Part shown: positions 1 to 7,402 of the stretch, piece after piece
Layout: every line of letters begins with the position of its first letter
Numbering within the stretch: position 1 is the first letter of the stretch
Source: Betaproteobacteria bacterium RIFCSPLOWO2_02_FULL_63_19
GTDB lineage: Bacteria > Pseudomonadota > Gammaproteobacteria > Burkholderiales > SG8-39
DNA length: 34,422 nucleotides
Direction of reading: 5' to 3'
Assembly: GCA_001770415.1 (NCBI GenBank)
Contig: MEQX01000004.1
Location: 1 to 34,422 of the forward strand
Translations under genes and position numbers: made by a program
The notes under the pieces: generated by a model
Database searches by the model: none
What the model was told of the DNA's origin: nothing
The model's input: the letters and a program-made list of their open reading frames with translations, nothing else

Positions 1-79
1 AGCACACCTTGTCCAACTCGGTGCGCAGCGCGACCAGCCCGGCTCCCGAGCGTCGCGAAAACCCCGACCAAAGGCCCAA
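1..79 (-). CDS. Possible 5' end of an unidentified leftward gene (partial)
   Basis: An open frame runs leftward off the window edge, beginning with a TTG codon at 77-79. GGAGGA lies 4 nt before it (84-89 on the plus strand, read as complement). A good sigma70-like promoter just upstream would put the transcript start near 102, which leaves a roughly 20-nt leader holding this ribosome binding site. Only about 26 codons are visible, starting MGLWSGFSRRSG, and I do not recognise the family. A second frame starting with ATG at 105-107 is also open to the edge but would sit at or upstream of the predicted transcript start and has no ribosome binding site. The frame choice is therefore inference. 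Confidence 0.35.
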   Translation of the reverse strand, partial: MGLWSGFSRRSGAGLVALRTELDKVC

Positions 80-108
80 GATGTCCTCCAAGCTTACGAT
101 CAAACATT

Positions 109-137
109 AAATTAGATTAATAACTCATTGTTGTCAA
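109..137 (-). promoter_or_regulatory. sigma70-like promoter reading left
   Basis: On the minus strand a perfect -35 TTGACA (132-137) is followed by a 17-nt spacer and a -10 TAATTT (109-114). The surrounding stretch of about 45 nt is strikingly AT-rich compared with the rest of the window. It would drive the partial leftward gene at the window edge. Confidence 0.6.
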
Positions 138-146
138 TGCATTTTT

Positions 147-431
147 TTGGTACAAGTTAGAGTCGTGTGCCGGGCCGCGATTCACGCCCGCCAGGCAGCG
201 TCGAACGCGAGCGCCGGGAGCGTCGCGGGCATGTTGCTCGCGCCGGGGCTGCTGCTCAGGTCGGAGTGGATTGTGCGGTTGAACCAGTACCTCTCGCAAT
301 GGCGCCATGCGGACGCCGTGGCCGAAAAACTCGATCGCCAGCGGCCGACGGCACGGTTTGTTTGCGCTCAGCACGTTGGGGCCGTTGCCGACGCGTGGCG
401 GGCTGGACTTCTGGCGCTGAGTACGCAATGA
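147..431 (+). pseudogene. Possible decayed or divergent small membrane-protein ORF
   Basis: A 94-codon frame opens at a TTG with no ribosome binding site. Its middle (APGLLLRSEWIVRLNQYLSQ, then LDRQRP) resembles from memory a family of short betaproteobacterial membrane proteins with a P-x-L-x-R-x-N-x-x-x-S-x-W core and a later LDR motif. The expected first membrane helix is replaced by an alanine- and arginine-rich stretch, and the C-terminal helix is weak. Either this is a degraded copy or the resemblance is chance. The 120-480 stretch holds nothing else I can support apart from the leftward promoter at its left end. Confidence 0.22.
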
Positions 432-484
432 GTGCCTGATCGCTTTCGGCAGCGGCCCAGGCGCGAAGGTCTTCGAATTTCACT

Positions 485-528
485 TGAAGAAACATTCGCT
501 TGCATTTATTTCTTCATGTGGTTATAGT
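485..528 (+). promoter_or_regulatory. sigma70 promoter of the MSHA-like pilin, with overlapping inverted repeat
   Basis: The -35 TTGCAT (500-505), a 17-nt spacer and the -10 TATAGT (523-528) form a strong sigma70-like promoter, predicting a start near 535. A perfect 8-bp inverted repeat, TGAAGAAA (485-492) and TTTCTTCA (509-516), straddles the -35 and spacer. It is placed where a repressor could bind. No regulator is identified. Confidence 0.65.
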
Positions 529-550
529 CATCGCGCTTGGGAAGGGAGCA

Positions 551-600
551 TGGAGGCCGCGGCCTCCAATCGAGGGGCTGCGGCCCCACGCAACAGGAGA
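551..600 (+). promoter_or_regulatory. Structured 5' leader of the pilin mRNA (two GC hairpins plus ribosome binding site)
   Basis: Between the predicted transcript start (about 535) and the start codon lie a perfect 18-bp palindrome, TGGAGGCCGCGGCCTCCA (551-568), and a second hairpin, GGGGC-TGCG-GCCCC (574-587). The ribosome binding site AGGAGA (595-600) follows, 6 nt before the ATG. Stable 5' hairpins can protect abundant mRNAs; that role here is inference. Confidence 0.5.
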
Positions 601-606
601 CCCACC

Positions 607-966
607 ATGGACGTAAAACAAGCTGGTTTTACCTTGATCGAGCTGGTGATGGTGATCGTGATCCTCGGCATCCTCGCGGCCGTCGCGATACCGAAGTTCG
701 TCGATCTGTCGAGCGATGCCAAGACCGCCGCCGCGGCGGGCGTCGCCGGCGCGCTGGCATCGGCGTCGGCCACCAATTACGCCGCGCGTAGTGTGTCCAC
801 GTCCAAAGGCGTGGCGATTGCAAATTGCCAGGACGTTACCAGCGCGCTGACGTCGGTGCCCTCGGTGACGATTTCGAGTACCACGGTCTCAAACGGCGGG
901 TCGGCCGTTTGCACCATCACGCATCAGGGCGTGACCGCGAACTTCACGGCGATCGGCATCAGCTGA
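607..966 (+). CDS. MSHA-like type IV major pilin (prepilin)
   Basis: This encodes a 119-residue prepilin. A seven-residue leader ends in Gly7, and the cleavage site G-FTLIE follows with Glu5 of the mature protein (Glu12). A single hydrophobic helix follows (LVMVIVILGILAAVAIP), then the PKFVDLSSDAKTAAA stretch typical of MSHA-type pilins. Two cysteines (in IANCQD and AVCTI) could form the C-terminal disulfide loop. The mature C-terminal half is very rich in Ser and Thr, as expected for an exposed and possibly glycosylated pilin. The ATG at 607 is chosen because AGGAGA sits 6 nt upstream; the frame is open further upstream but without prepilin features. It lies in the same orientation as a GT41/FkbM fusion gene, opposite the msh-like operon. 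Confidence 0.9.
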   Translation: MDVKQAGFTLIELVMVIVILGILAAVAIPKFVDLSSDAKTAAAAGVAGALASASATNYAARSVSTSKGVAIANCQDVTSALTSVPSVTISSTTVSNGGSAVCTITHQGVTANFTAIGIS

Positions 967-972
967 GCGTCC

Positions 973-1350
973 GTGGAACGCCATTCTCCACTTGGGAGAA
1001 TCGACGCGTTCCTGGCTCGGCTTTCCGGGAAGACTGTCCGCCAGGGCGCATCGGCCCTGGCCGATGCGTTTTCGGAAAAATTCCCGCCGCCGGGCGCACG
1101 GCGCAAGGCGCAATCCAGGCTGAAGATCGATTCCGCGCTCGATTCCCTGTACCGGGATGCAGCCGCGTTCCGGCGCGAGCACCGCTTGGGCGTTCTCGGG
1201 CGGGCCCGTTTCGCGAAGGCGTTTCAGGACGAGTTGCTGGCGCGGGGATACCCTGCGGAGCTGGTGATGAAGATCACGAGTGCGATCACCGCCACCGCGC
1301 TGGTCAGCGATAAGGGACACAGTCTCGGGAAGGTCAATCCGCGCTCCTGA
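973..1350 (+). CDS. Hypothetical small helical basic protein downstream of the pilin
   Basis: A 125-codon frame starts at GTG 973, only 6 nt after the pilin stop, suggesting translational coupling; no strong ribosome binding site is visible. The predicted product is Arg- and Ala-rich, mostly helical and soluble. Its second half (LGRARFAKAFQDELLARGYPAELVMKI) looks protein-like with normal codon use. I do not recognise the family. A terminator-like hairpin (1047-1072) lies inside its first third, so expression would need read-through from the pilin transcript. Alternatively the frame is fortuitous; no later in-frame ATG appears until near its end. Confidence 0.5.
   Translation: MERHSPLGRIDAFLARLSGKTVRQGASALADAFSEKFPPPGARRKAQSRLKIDSALDSLYRDAAAFRREHRLGVLGRARFAKAFQDELLARGYPAELVMKITSAITATALVSDKGHSLGKVNPRS
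1047..1072 (+). terminator. Terminator-like hairpin downstream of the pilin
   Basis: Perfect 10-bp arms CGCATCGGCC (1047-1056) and GGCCGATGCG (1059-1068) are followed directly by TTTT. It lies 80 nt after the pilin stop codon and inside the next small ORF. This is a plausible intrinsic terminator or attenuator separating pilin mRNA from downstream genes. The T run is short, so strength is uncertain. Confidence 0.5.
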
Positions 1351-1441
1351 TCGACGCGCTTCGGTCATCGCGCCGACGCGCCGACCTATGACGAAATCCG
1401 CTTCTTGATCCGGGACGGGCGCGAAATTGGCACTTCATCCG

Positions 1442-4400
1442 ATGGATGCATCCGTTGCGTTTCTGCTGCGCGGATTGGGCCGCATGCTGCGCGCGCGGGG
1501 CCTTGAAGGGCTCGGACAGCGCTGCTTTGCGCACGCGCTGAGCATGACTGCGGTCGCCGTCGACCAGCTCTACTCGGAAGCACGCGCGCGCTGGGAGGCC
1601 GGCGATCATGCCTCGGCACAGTTGCTGCTCGGCAGCCTGCTCAAGCGCGACCCCGAGCATGCGCGCGGCAACAGCCTGCTGGGCGCGATTCACTTCGCCC
1701 GCGAAGATTTCGCAGCCGCCGAATCGCAGTTTCACAAAGCGATCAGTGCCGATCCCGCGTTGGCCGCGGCGCACAACAACCTCGGCAATCTGTTCCTCGA
1801 GCGGGAGGATTTTGCGAACGCGGAGAGTTGTTACCGGCGCGCGCTGCAGTGCGAGGCCGGTTACGTGGAGGCGCTGAACAACCTCGGCGTGGTGCTGAAC
1901 CGCCAAGGCCAGTTCGAGGCCGCGGAACGGTGGTGCCGCCAGGCGCTCGCATTGCGCCCCGGGTATGCAGGAGCCCTGAACAACCTCGGGAGCGCCTTGC
2001 TGGGCCAGGCGCGGCGGGCGGAGGCGATCGATTGCTTTCGCCGCGCGCTGGCCGAGCAGCCCGGGATGCCCGAGGCGATACTCAATCTCGCGCAGGTCCT
2101 CGGGGATCCGCAGCAGCTCGCCGGGCTGCTGGATCATTTTCGCGCGGTGCTGGAGCGCAACCCCGATTCCTATGTCGCGCATCTGCGCGTCGGCACGGCG
2201 CTTCACATCCTGGGCCGGTGGGACGAGGCCGAATACCACTTGCTGACCGCGGAAACGCTGCGCCCGGGGGCCGCGGAAGCTCTGGCGATGCGCGGCAACA
2301 ATGCGGTGACGATGGGAGATCACGAGCTGGCCCTGCGGTGCTACGGCCGGGCGCTGCGCCGGGAACAGGGCGGAGGCGCTCACAGCAGCCATTTGTTCCA
2401 CAGACTCTACGATCCGGCGCTCGCGCCGGCGGATTTTCTTCTCGAAGCACGGATCTGGTCGATACTTCATCTCGAGTCTCGCGCTCCGCTTGCACTGCGC
2501 CGCGCGCCGCCGGCGCAGAGGCAACGGCTGCGCATCGGCTACATCTCCAAGGATCTGGTCCGGCACTCGGTCGCCTATTTCATCGAACCGGTGATCGCGC
2601 ACCATGACCACGACCGGTTCGAGATCTACTGCTATTCGAACCATCCCAAACCGGACGAGGTGAGCGAAAGAATCAAGGCCCGCGCAGACCACTGGCGCGA
2701 CATCGCCTTCGTCTCCGACGACGAGCTGTTCCGGCAGATCGTCGCGGACGGGATCGACATACTGATCGACCTCTCGGGCCACACGAGCGGCAATCGCCTG
2801 GCGCTGCTGGCGCGCAAGCCCGCGCCGATACAGGCGAACTACCTCGGATATCCGGCGACGACCGGCATGCGGGCCGTGGATTACCGCATCGTCGACTGCG
2901 TTACCGATCCGCCGGCTGAAGCGGACGCGGTGAACTGTGAAACGCTCGTGCGTCTGCCGGACTGTTTCGTCGCCTACCAGCCGCCCCCCGATGCGCCGGC
3001 GGTAAGCCCGCCGCCCTCCGTCAAGCGCGGCTACGTCACGTTCGGCAGTTTCAACAGCCTGATCAAGGTCAATCACGAGGTTGTCGCGTTATGGGCGAAG
3101 GTGCTGCATGCCGTCGCCGGCAGCCGGCTCGTGCTCAAGGGATTCGCGTTTTCGAGCCAGGCCACGCTCGATCGTTTCATCGAGATGTTCGCAGGCGAAG
3201 GCATTTCCGCCGATCGACTCGAGCTGATGTCCTGGCATGCCGAAATAAGCGGGCATCTCGAACGCTACAGCGAGGTCGATATCGCGCTCGATCCCTTTCC
3301 GTACAACGGCACGACGACAACCTGCGAAGCGCTTTGGATGGGCGTGCCGGTGCTGACGCTGGCCGGAGATCATCATTGCGCCCGTGTCGGCGCGAGCCTG
3401 CTCACCGCCGTGGGGCTCGGCGAACTGGTCAGCCGCAACAAGGACGAATTTGTCTCGCACGCCGTTCGTCTCGGCAGCGATCTGGAATCGCTCGCCGCCC
3501 GTCGCACCGGCCTGCGCGAACGAATGCGATGCTCGCCGCTGCTCGACGCCCGGAGCTTCACACGAAACCTGGAAGCAGCCTACGCCGCGATGTGGCAACG
3601 CACCCTCGACGGGCAGCGTGCCGAAGCGCCCGCGTCCGCAGCGATCGGGCGCGCGGCGCGTTGCACTTTGGAGTTGCCCGATCGCGTGCGCATCGATCTG
3701 CCCGACTCGCTCGAAGTGATGACGCGTTACGTGATCGAAGAACAGGGCGACTGGTTCGAGCAGGAAATTCCTTTCGTCCGCGCGCTGCTCGGGCCGGGCA
3801 TGAACGTCATCGATGTCGGCGCCAACTACGGCGCTTACACGCTGACGCTGGGCCGTTGCGTCGGCGAAACCGGTCGGGTGTGGGCATTCGAACCATCGCC
3901 GGAGGTCGCTGCGGCATTGCGCGGGAGTTGCGCGGAAAACGACTTCGCGCATGTCGAGGTCATTGAAGCCGCCGTCGCGGAGCGCTCCGGCCGCGCCGCG
4001 CTCGTTGACCGCGGCGGAGCTGAATTGCGGCAGATCGTCTTCGAAAGCGATACGAGAAGCGGCGACCATCAGGTCGCGGTAACGTCGCTCGATCTTTGGG
4101 CCGAAGCGGCCGGCTGGCCGTCGATCGACTTCATCAAGATCGACGCCGAAGGCCTGGAGACGGACATCGTCCGCGGCGGCCGGCGCTTCTTCGCGCGTCA
4201 GTCGCCTCTGGTCATGGCCGAGTTCCTGAACGGCGCCGAGCGCAACGATGGGCTGATCGGCGAGTTCGACGCCCTCGGGTACCCGGCGTGGCGTCTCGTG
4301 CCCGGACTGCAACTGTTGATTCCGGTAGATGACGAAACACTGGCGGATGCGCCGCCTCTCAACCTGATCTTCTGTAAACCGGAGCGTGCCCGAGCGCTTG

Positions 4401-5095
4401 CGGCGGCAGGGCAGCTCATGCTCGCAACGTCACAGATCCAGTCCGGCGCTCCGCAGCCCGGCATCGACGCGCTAGCCGACTTGTTCGCGTTACCGTACGC
4501 GCGGATCTGGGCGCGCGCCTGGTCCGAGTGCATGAGACCGGACGCAGGCGCCGGGACCGATCCGGCATCTTCCGGCTACCGGAACGCTCTGGCGCACTAT
4601 GCGTCTTCGCGAAATGCCACCCTGGCGCGCGCGGCTCGCTGGCGTCACCTCGATGCAGCTCTGCGGATCCTGGCCGGCGTCGGCGGCGCCGCGGCGACCC
4701 TCGCCCGGCGCCTGACCCATGCGCGCGTGCTGTACGACGCCGGATTGGCCGCCCGCGCTGACGGCCTGCTCGGAACCGTCATTGCACGCCTGCTCGAGGG
4801 TGACCCCGAATTCGCCGAGCCCTTCATCCCGCCATGCCCGCGTTACGAGCAAGTCGCTCCCGCAGGCGCAAGCTCGGACTGGCTGTTGGCGGCGTGCTAC
4901 GAGCAACGCGAGCGGGTGAACGCCTTGACGGGCTACCTTGACCCCGCTGCTTCGTTGCGACGCCTGCGGGATATCCGCGGCCTCGGCTACGGCGACGAGG
5001 CTATCGCCCGGAGGATCGCGATGATCGTGAGGCGTTTTGACCAGCGCCGGCCGGCCGGCGATACGTCCGAGGCGGCAACGACCGGCGAAATCTGA
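1442..5095 (+). CDS. TPR / GT41 (OGT-like) glycosyltransferase / FkbM methyltransferase fusion
   Basis: This large cytoplasmic fusion has about 1,217 residues. Residues about 35-295 are seven to eight tetratricopeptide repeats (AAAHNNLGNLFLE, EALNNLGVVLNRQG). Residues about 360-725 match the GT41 catalytic region of bacterial O-GlcNAc transferase/SPINDLY proteins: RIGYISKDL, the QANYLGYPATTG and DYRIVDCVTDPP segments, and YNGTTTTCEALWMGVPVLTL with GDHHCARVGASLL near the UDP site. Residues about 760-980 are an FkbM-type methyltransferase with SAM motif VIDVGANYGAYTL and FIKIDAEGLE. The last roughly 230 residues are helical and unrecognised. ATG 1442 is used; an in-frame TTG at 1427 is possible, and neither has a clear ribosome binding site. 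TPRs in this family bind acceptor proteins. Its position after a Ser/Thr-rich pilin suggests, but does not show, that the pilin is a substrate. Confidence 0.88.
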   Translation: MDASVAFLLRGLGRMLRARGLEGLGQRCFAHALSMTAVAVDQLYSEARARWEAGDHASAQLLLGSLLKRDPEHARGNSLLGAIHFAREDFAAAESQFHKAISADPALAAAHNNLGNLFLEREDFANAESCYRRALQCEAGYVEALNNLGVVLNRQGQFEAAERWCRQALALRPGYAGALNNLGSALLGQARRAEAIDCFRRALAEQPGMPEAILNLAQVLGDPQQLAGLLDHFRAVLERNPDSYVAHLRVGTALHILGRWDEAEYHLLTAETLRPGAAEALAMRGNNAVTMGDHELALRCYGRALRREQGGGAHSSHLFHRLYDPALAPADFLLEARIWSILHLESRAPLALRRAPPAQRQRLRIGYISKDLVRHSVAYFIEPVIAHHDHDRFEIYCYSNHPKPDEVSERIKARADHWRDIAFVSDDELFRQIVADGIDILIDLSGHTSGNRLALLARKPAPIQANYLGYPATTGMRAVDYRIVDCVTDPPAEADAVNCETLVRLPDCFVAYQPPPDAPAVSPPPSVKRGYVTFGSFNSLIKVNHEVVALWAKVLHAVAGSRLVLKGFAFSSQATLDRFIEMFAGEGISADRLELMSWHAEISGHLERYSEVDIALDPFPYNGTTTTCEALWMGVPVLTLAGDHHCARVGASLLTAVGLGELVSRNKDEFVSHAVRLGSDLESLAARRTGLRERMRCSPLLDARSFTRNLEAAYAAMWQRTLDGQRAEAPASAAIGRAARCTLELPDRVRIDLPDSLEVMTRYVIEEQGDWFEQEIPFVRALLGPGMNVIDVGANYGAYTLTLGRCVGETGRVWAFEPSPEVAAALRGSCAENDFAHVEVIEAAVAERSGRAALVDRGGAELRQIVFESDTRSGDHQVAVTSLDLWAEAAGWPSIDFIKIDAEGLETDIVRGGRRFFARQSPLVMAEFLNGAERNDGLIGEFDALGYPAWRLVPGLQLLIPVDDETLADAPPLNLIFCKPERARALAAAGQLMLATSQIQSGAPQPGIDALADLFALPYARIWARAWSECMRPDAGAGTDPASSGYRNALAHYASSRNATLARAARWRHLDAALRILAGVGGAAATLARRLTHARVLYDAGLAARADGLLGTVIARLLEGDPEFAEPFIPPCPRYEQVAPAGASSDWLLAACYEQRERVNALTGYLDPAASLRRLRDIRGLGYGDEAIARRIAMIVRRFDQRRPAGDTSEAATTGEI

Positions 5096-5101
5096 GTAAT
5101 C

Positions 5102-5599
5102 CTAACAGCCCGCCACGTCCAGGGTAATCACCGGCGCCTGGTTCGGCGCCGCGGCCGTATACGAAATCCTGCACTGCGACGGGACGGCGGCACCGACCAC
5201 ATCGTAGGTCCGTACCCCCGCCCCCTGGGTAATCGTGAACCCCTCGGCGGTGGTGACTTGCGACGCCACGTCGATGCCGGTCGATGACGCATCCGGATAA
5301 CGGTTCACCATCGCCACCAGCGCGCCATCCATGTTCACCTGGCCGCCCGACGAGGTGCAAGCGCCGCTGTACCCCTGCGAAAGGTCTATCTCGCAACGCG
5401 CCTTGGCGAGATAAGCGGCCGCCTTGATGGTGCCGAATATCGACTGCGCCTTCGAAATGCGCGCGTCGCGCTGCAGGTTGACGAAGCGCGGCAACGCGAC
5501 CGCCGCCAGTATGCCCACGATCGTGATAACGATCACCAATTCGATCAACGTAAAGCCGGCGACCCGACCGCCACTTTGCGCATACGCAAATCGCTTCAT
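5102..5599 (-). CDS. Type IV prepilin (MSHA/PilE-like)
   Basis: This encodes 165 residues. A 15-residue basic leader ends in Gly15, followed by [25 protein letters not shown], the class III prepilin signature with Glu5 of the mature protein. A small globular domain holds paired cysteines (CEIDL and GACTS) and one at the extreme C-terminus (DVAGC). The ATG at 5599 is preferred because GGGGA lies 7 nt upstream; an in-frame ATG at 5623 would add eight residues but lacks a ribosome binding site. It is the last gene of the leftward operon with the MshE-like ATPase, MshG-like protein and pseudopilin. It ends 6 bp from the convergent glycosyltransferase fusion. It differs clearly from the pilin at 607-966, so it may be a minor or alternative subunit. 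Confidence 0.88.
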   Translation of the reverse strand: MKRFAYAQSGGRVAGFTLIELVIVITIVGILAAVALPRFVNLQRDARISKAQSIFGTIKAAAYLAKARCEIDLSQGYSGACTSSGGQVNMDGALVAMVNRYPDASSTGIDVASQVTTAEGFTITQGAGVRTYDVVGAAVPSQCRISYTAAAPNQAPVITLDVAGC

Positions 5600-5632
5600 C
5601 ACAGTTTCCCCTTGTTTCTTCATATGCTACCG

Positions 5633-6151
5633 CTAAAACCAGCGGTACGGATTGACCGGAATCAGCATCAGCCCCTGCACCTCGGACGGCCCGTCCGACT
5701 TCAGCGCGCGCACCTGCCAGCGCAGGATCCCCCTCCGTTCGCGCTCGACCGACAGGTGAAAGGAGAGCTTGGGAATGTAACCAAGCTCCCGCGTATCCTC
5801 GTCAAAGAACCAGCTTCCCTTGGGCAGGGATCCGATATCGCCATGCCGCACCGGCCCGACGTAGCCCTCCGGTGAACGATCGATCCACGCGACCGGATTG
5901 GCCCGCACCATGGCCGAAAGTTCGCGCGTCCGGCCCTGGATCAGCTTGTCGGCAATCTGGTATCGCATCCCCGAGCGCATGTTGCGAACGGTGAGCTGCA
6001 CGACCGTCGATTCGGTCATTTCCTCGTAATACAGCGATGCCACCAGCAGCGATCCGGCAATCACCGAAAGCACTGCGGCGACCACCGAGAATTCAAGCTT
6101 GCTCAGTCCGGTTTGCCGGCCGTGTCCCGGGGGCAGGGTCGACGAGATCAT
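5633..6151 (-). CDS. Pseudopilin-like membrane protein of the msh-like operon
   Basis: This encodes 172 residues. A 15-residue leader is followed by G-LSKLEFSVVAAVLSVIAGSLLVASLYY. This keeps the Gly at -1 and Glu at +5 of prepilins but has Leu rather than Phe at +1 and a Ser-Lys insertion where Thr-Leu is usual. One transmembrane helix is present. The remainder (RSGMRYQIADKLIQGRT, then GSWFFDEDTRELGYIPKLSFH) is a periplasmic domain resembling minor pilins of MSHA-type loci. It starts 16 nt after the MshG-like gene and ends about 33 nt before the prepilin. A structural or assembly-priming role is likely; the exact msh letter cannot be assigned from sequence alone. Confidence 0.7.
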   Translation of the reverse strand: MISSTLPPGHGRQTGLSKLEFSVVAAVLSVIAGSLLVASLYYEEMTESTVVQLTVRNMRSGMRYQIADKLIQGRTRELSAMVRANPVAWIDRSPEGYVGPVRHGDIGSLPKGSWFFDEDTRELGYIPKLSFHLSVERERRGILRWQVRALKSDGPSEVQGLMLIPVNPYRWF

Positions 6152-6167
6152 CCGTGCCGGCGCAGCC

Positions 6168-7397
6168 TCAACGATTGATGGCGACTTTTCCGAGGTCCCA
6201 AATCGGCAGGAAGATCCCCAGCGCGAGTATCAGGACCAGAATACCGAGGAACACGATCAGGATCGGCTCGACCTGTTGTCCCAGGGTCTTGATTTCGTAT
6301 TCCACCTCGCCCTGATACATGTCGGCAACTTCCTGCATCATGTCCTCGAGCGCCCCCGATTCTTCGCCGACGGCGATCATCTGCAGAACGACCGGGGTAA
6401 ACACGGCGGAAGCGATCGCTGAATGCAGGATGCTGTCGCCACGCTCGACACCGTCGCGCATGTTGTCGATCTTCTCGGCGAGAAACGCGTTGTCGACCGT
6501 CTGCGCGACAACGGCCATCGCCTGCACGATGGGGACCCCGCTTTTCATCGCCAACGCGAAGCTTCGCGAAAAACGTGCCATCGTAGCCTTGCGCATGATC
6601 TTGCCGGCAACCGGCATTTTCAGTTTGACCCTGTCCCACTGGTAGCGCCCGCTGTCGGTGCTGACCCAGGACCTGAACCCGACTGCGGCGAGCACGGCGC
6701 CAAGCGCGAGCAGGTACCAGAACGAAACCATGAAGTTCGAAAATACGATCAGCACCCGTGTCAGCAGCGGTAACGTGGCGCCGAAGCCCGTGAATACCTT
6801 TGCGAAGGTCGGGATCACGAAAATGTTCACGATCACGATTGCGACCGCCATCGCCGCAAGCACGAACGACGGGTAACGCAGCGCGGTCTTGACCTGGTCG
6901 CGCATGTATTTTTCGAATTCGAGGTGGTGAAACAGGCTCAGAAACACGTCTTCGAGCCGGCCGGTGAATTCGCCGACCCTGACCATGGCCAGGTAGAACG
7001 GGCTGAACACGCCGGGCTGCCGCGCCAGGGACACCGACAACTCGCGCCCCGACTCCAGGCTCGCGCGGGTCTCCCGCAGCACGGCTTTCATGGGATTGCT
7101 GCTGGTGGACTCCTGCAGGCCGGTGAGCGCGCGCAGCAGCGGGACGCCCGACTTCAGCAGCGTATAGAGCTGGCGGCTGAACAGCAGGATGTCGACATGG
7201 GTGACCTTTTCCTTGAAATACTCGCTCAACGACAGGGAAACCCCGGTCCCCGCGCTTTCCTTCACGGGCGTGATATCGAGCGGCGTGATGCCCTGCCCGA
7301 AGAGCAGATCGGCTGCCGTCCCCGCGGTGGCACCCTCGATGGTGCCATGTACCAGTTCGCCCGATGCGGATCGCCCCGTGTACGAAAAGCTCGGCAT
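6168..7397 (-). CDS. mshG: MshG/GspF/PilC-family inner-membrane platform protein
   Basis: This encodes 409 residues containing two T2SS-F domains. The first (about residues 70-195) carries SRQLYTLLKSGVPLLRAL and MVRVGEFTGRLEDVF. The second (about 275-395) repeats the pattern with SRSFALAMKSGVPIVQAM and MIAVGEESGALEDMM. Three transmembrane helices are visible near residues 165-190, 215-235 and 372-397. The protein is the membrane platform that couples the cytoplasmic ATPase to pilin extrusion. It begins 5 nt after the MshE-like gene, implying co-transcription. The family is shared by type II secretion and type IV pili; the msh assignment rests on its MshE-type neighbour and on the pilins. Confidence 0.88.
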   Translation of the reverse strand: MPSFSYTGRSASGELVHGTIEGATAGTAADLLFGQGITPLDITPVKESAGTGVSLSLSEYFKEKVTHVDILLFSRQLYTLLKSGVPLLRALTGLQESTSSNPMKAVLRETRASLESGRELSVSLARQPGVFSPFYLAMVRVGEFTGRLEDVFLSLFHHLEFEKYMRDQVKTALRYPSFVLAAMAVAIVIVNIFVIPTFAKVFTGFGATLPLLTRVLIVFSNFMVSFWYLLALGAVLAAVGFRSWVSTDSGRYQWDRVKLKMPVAGKIMRKATMARFSRSFALAMKSGVPIVQAMAVVAQTVDNAFLAEKIDNMRDGVERGDSILHSAIASAVFTPVVLQMIAVGEESGALEDMMQEVADMYQGEVEYEIKTLGQQVEPILIVFLGILVLILALGIFLPIWDLGKVAINR

Positions 7398-7402
7398 GCC
7401 GG

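Noticed and set aside
1334-4312. Long open frames on the minus strand opposite the glycosyltransferase fusion
   Set aside because: They mirror high-GC coding bias of the plus-strand gene, are Arg-rich and show no recognisable domains; the plus frame has many clear motifs.
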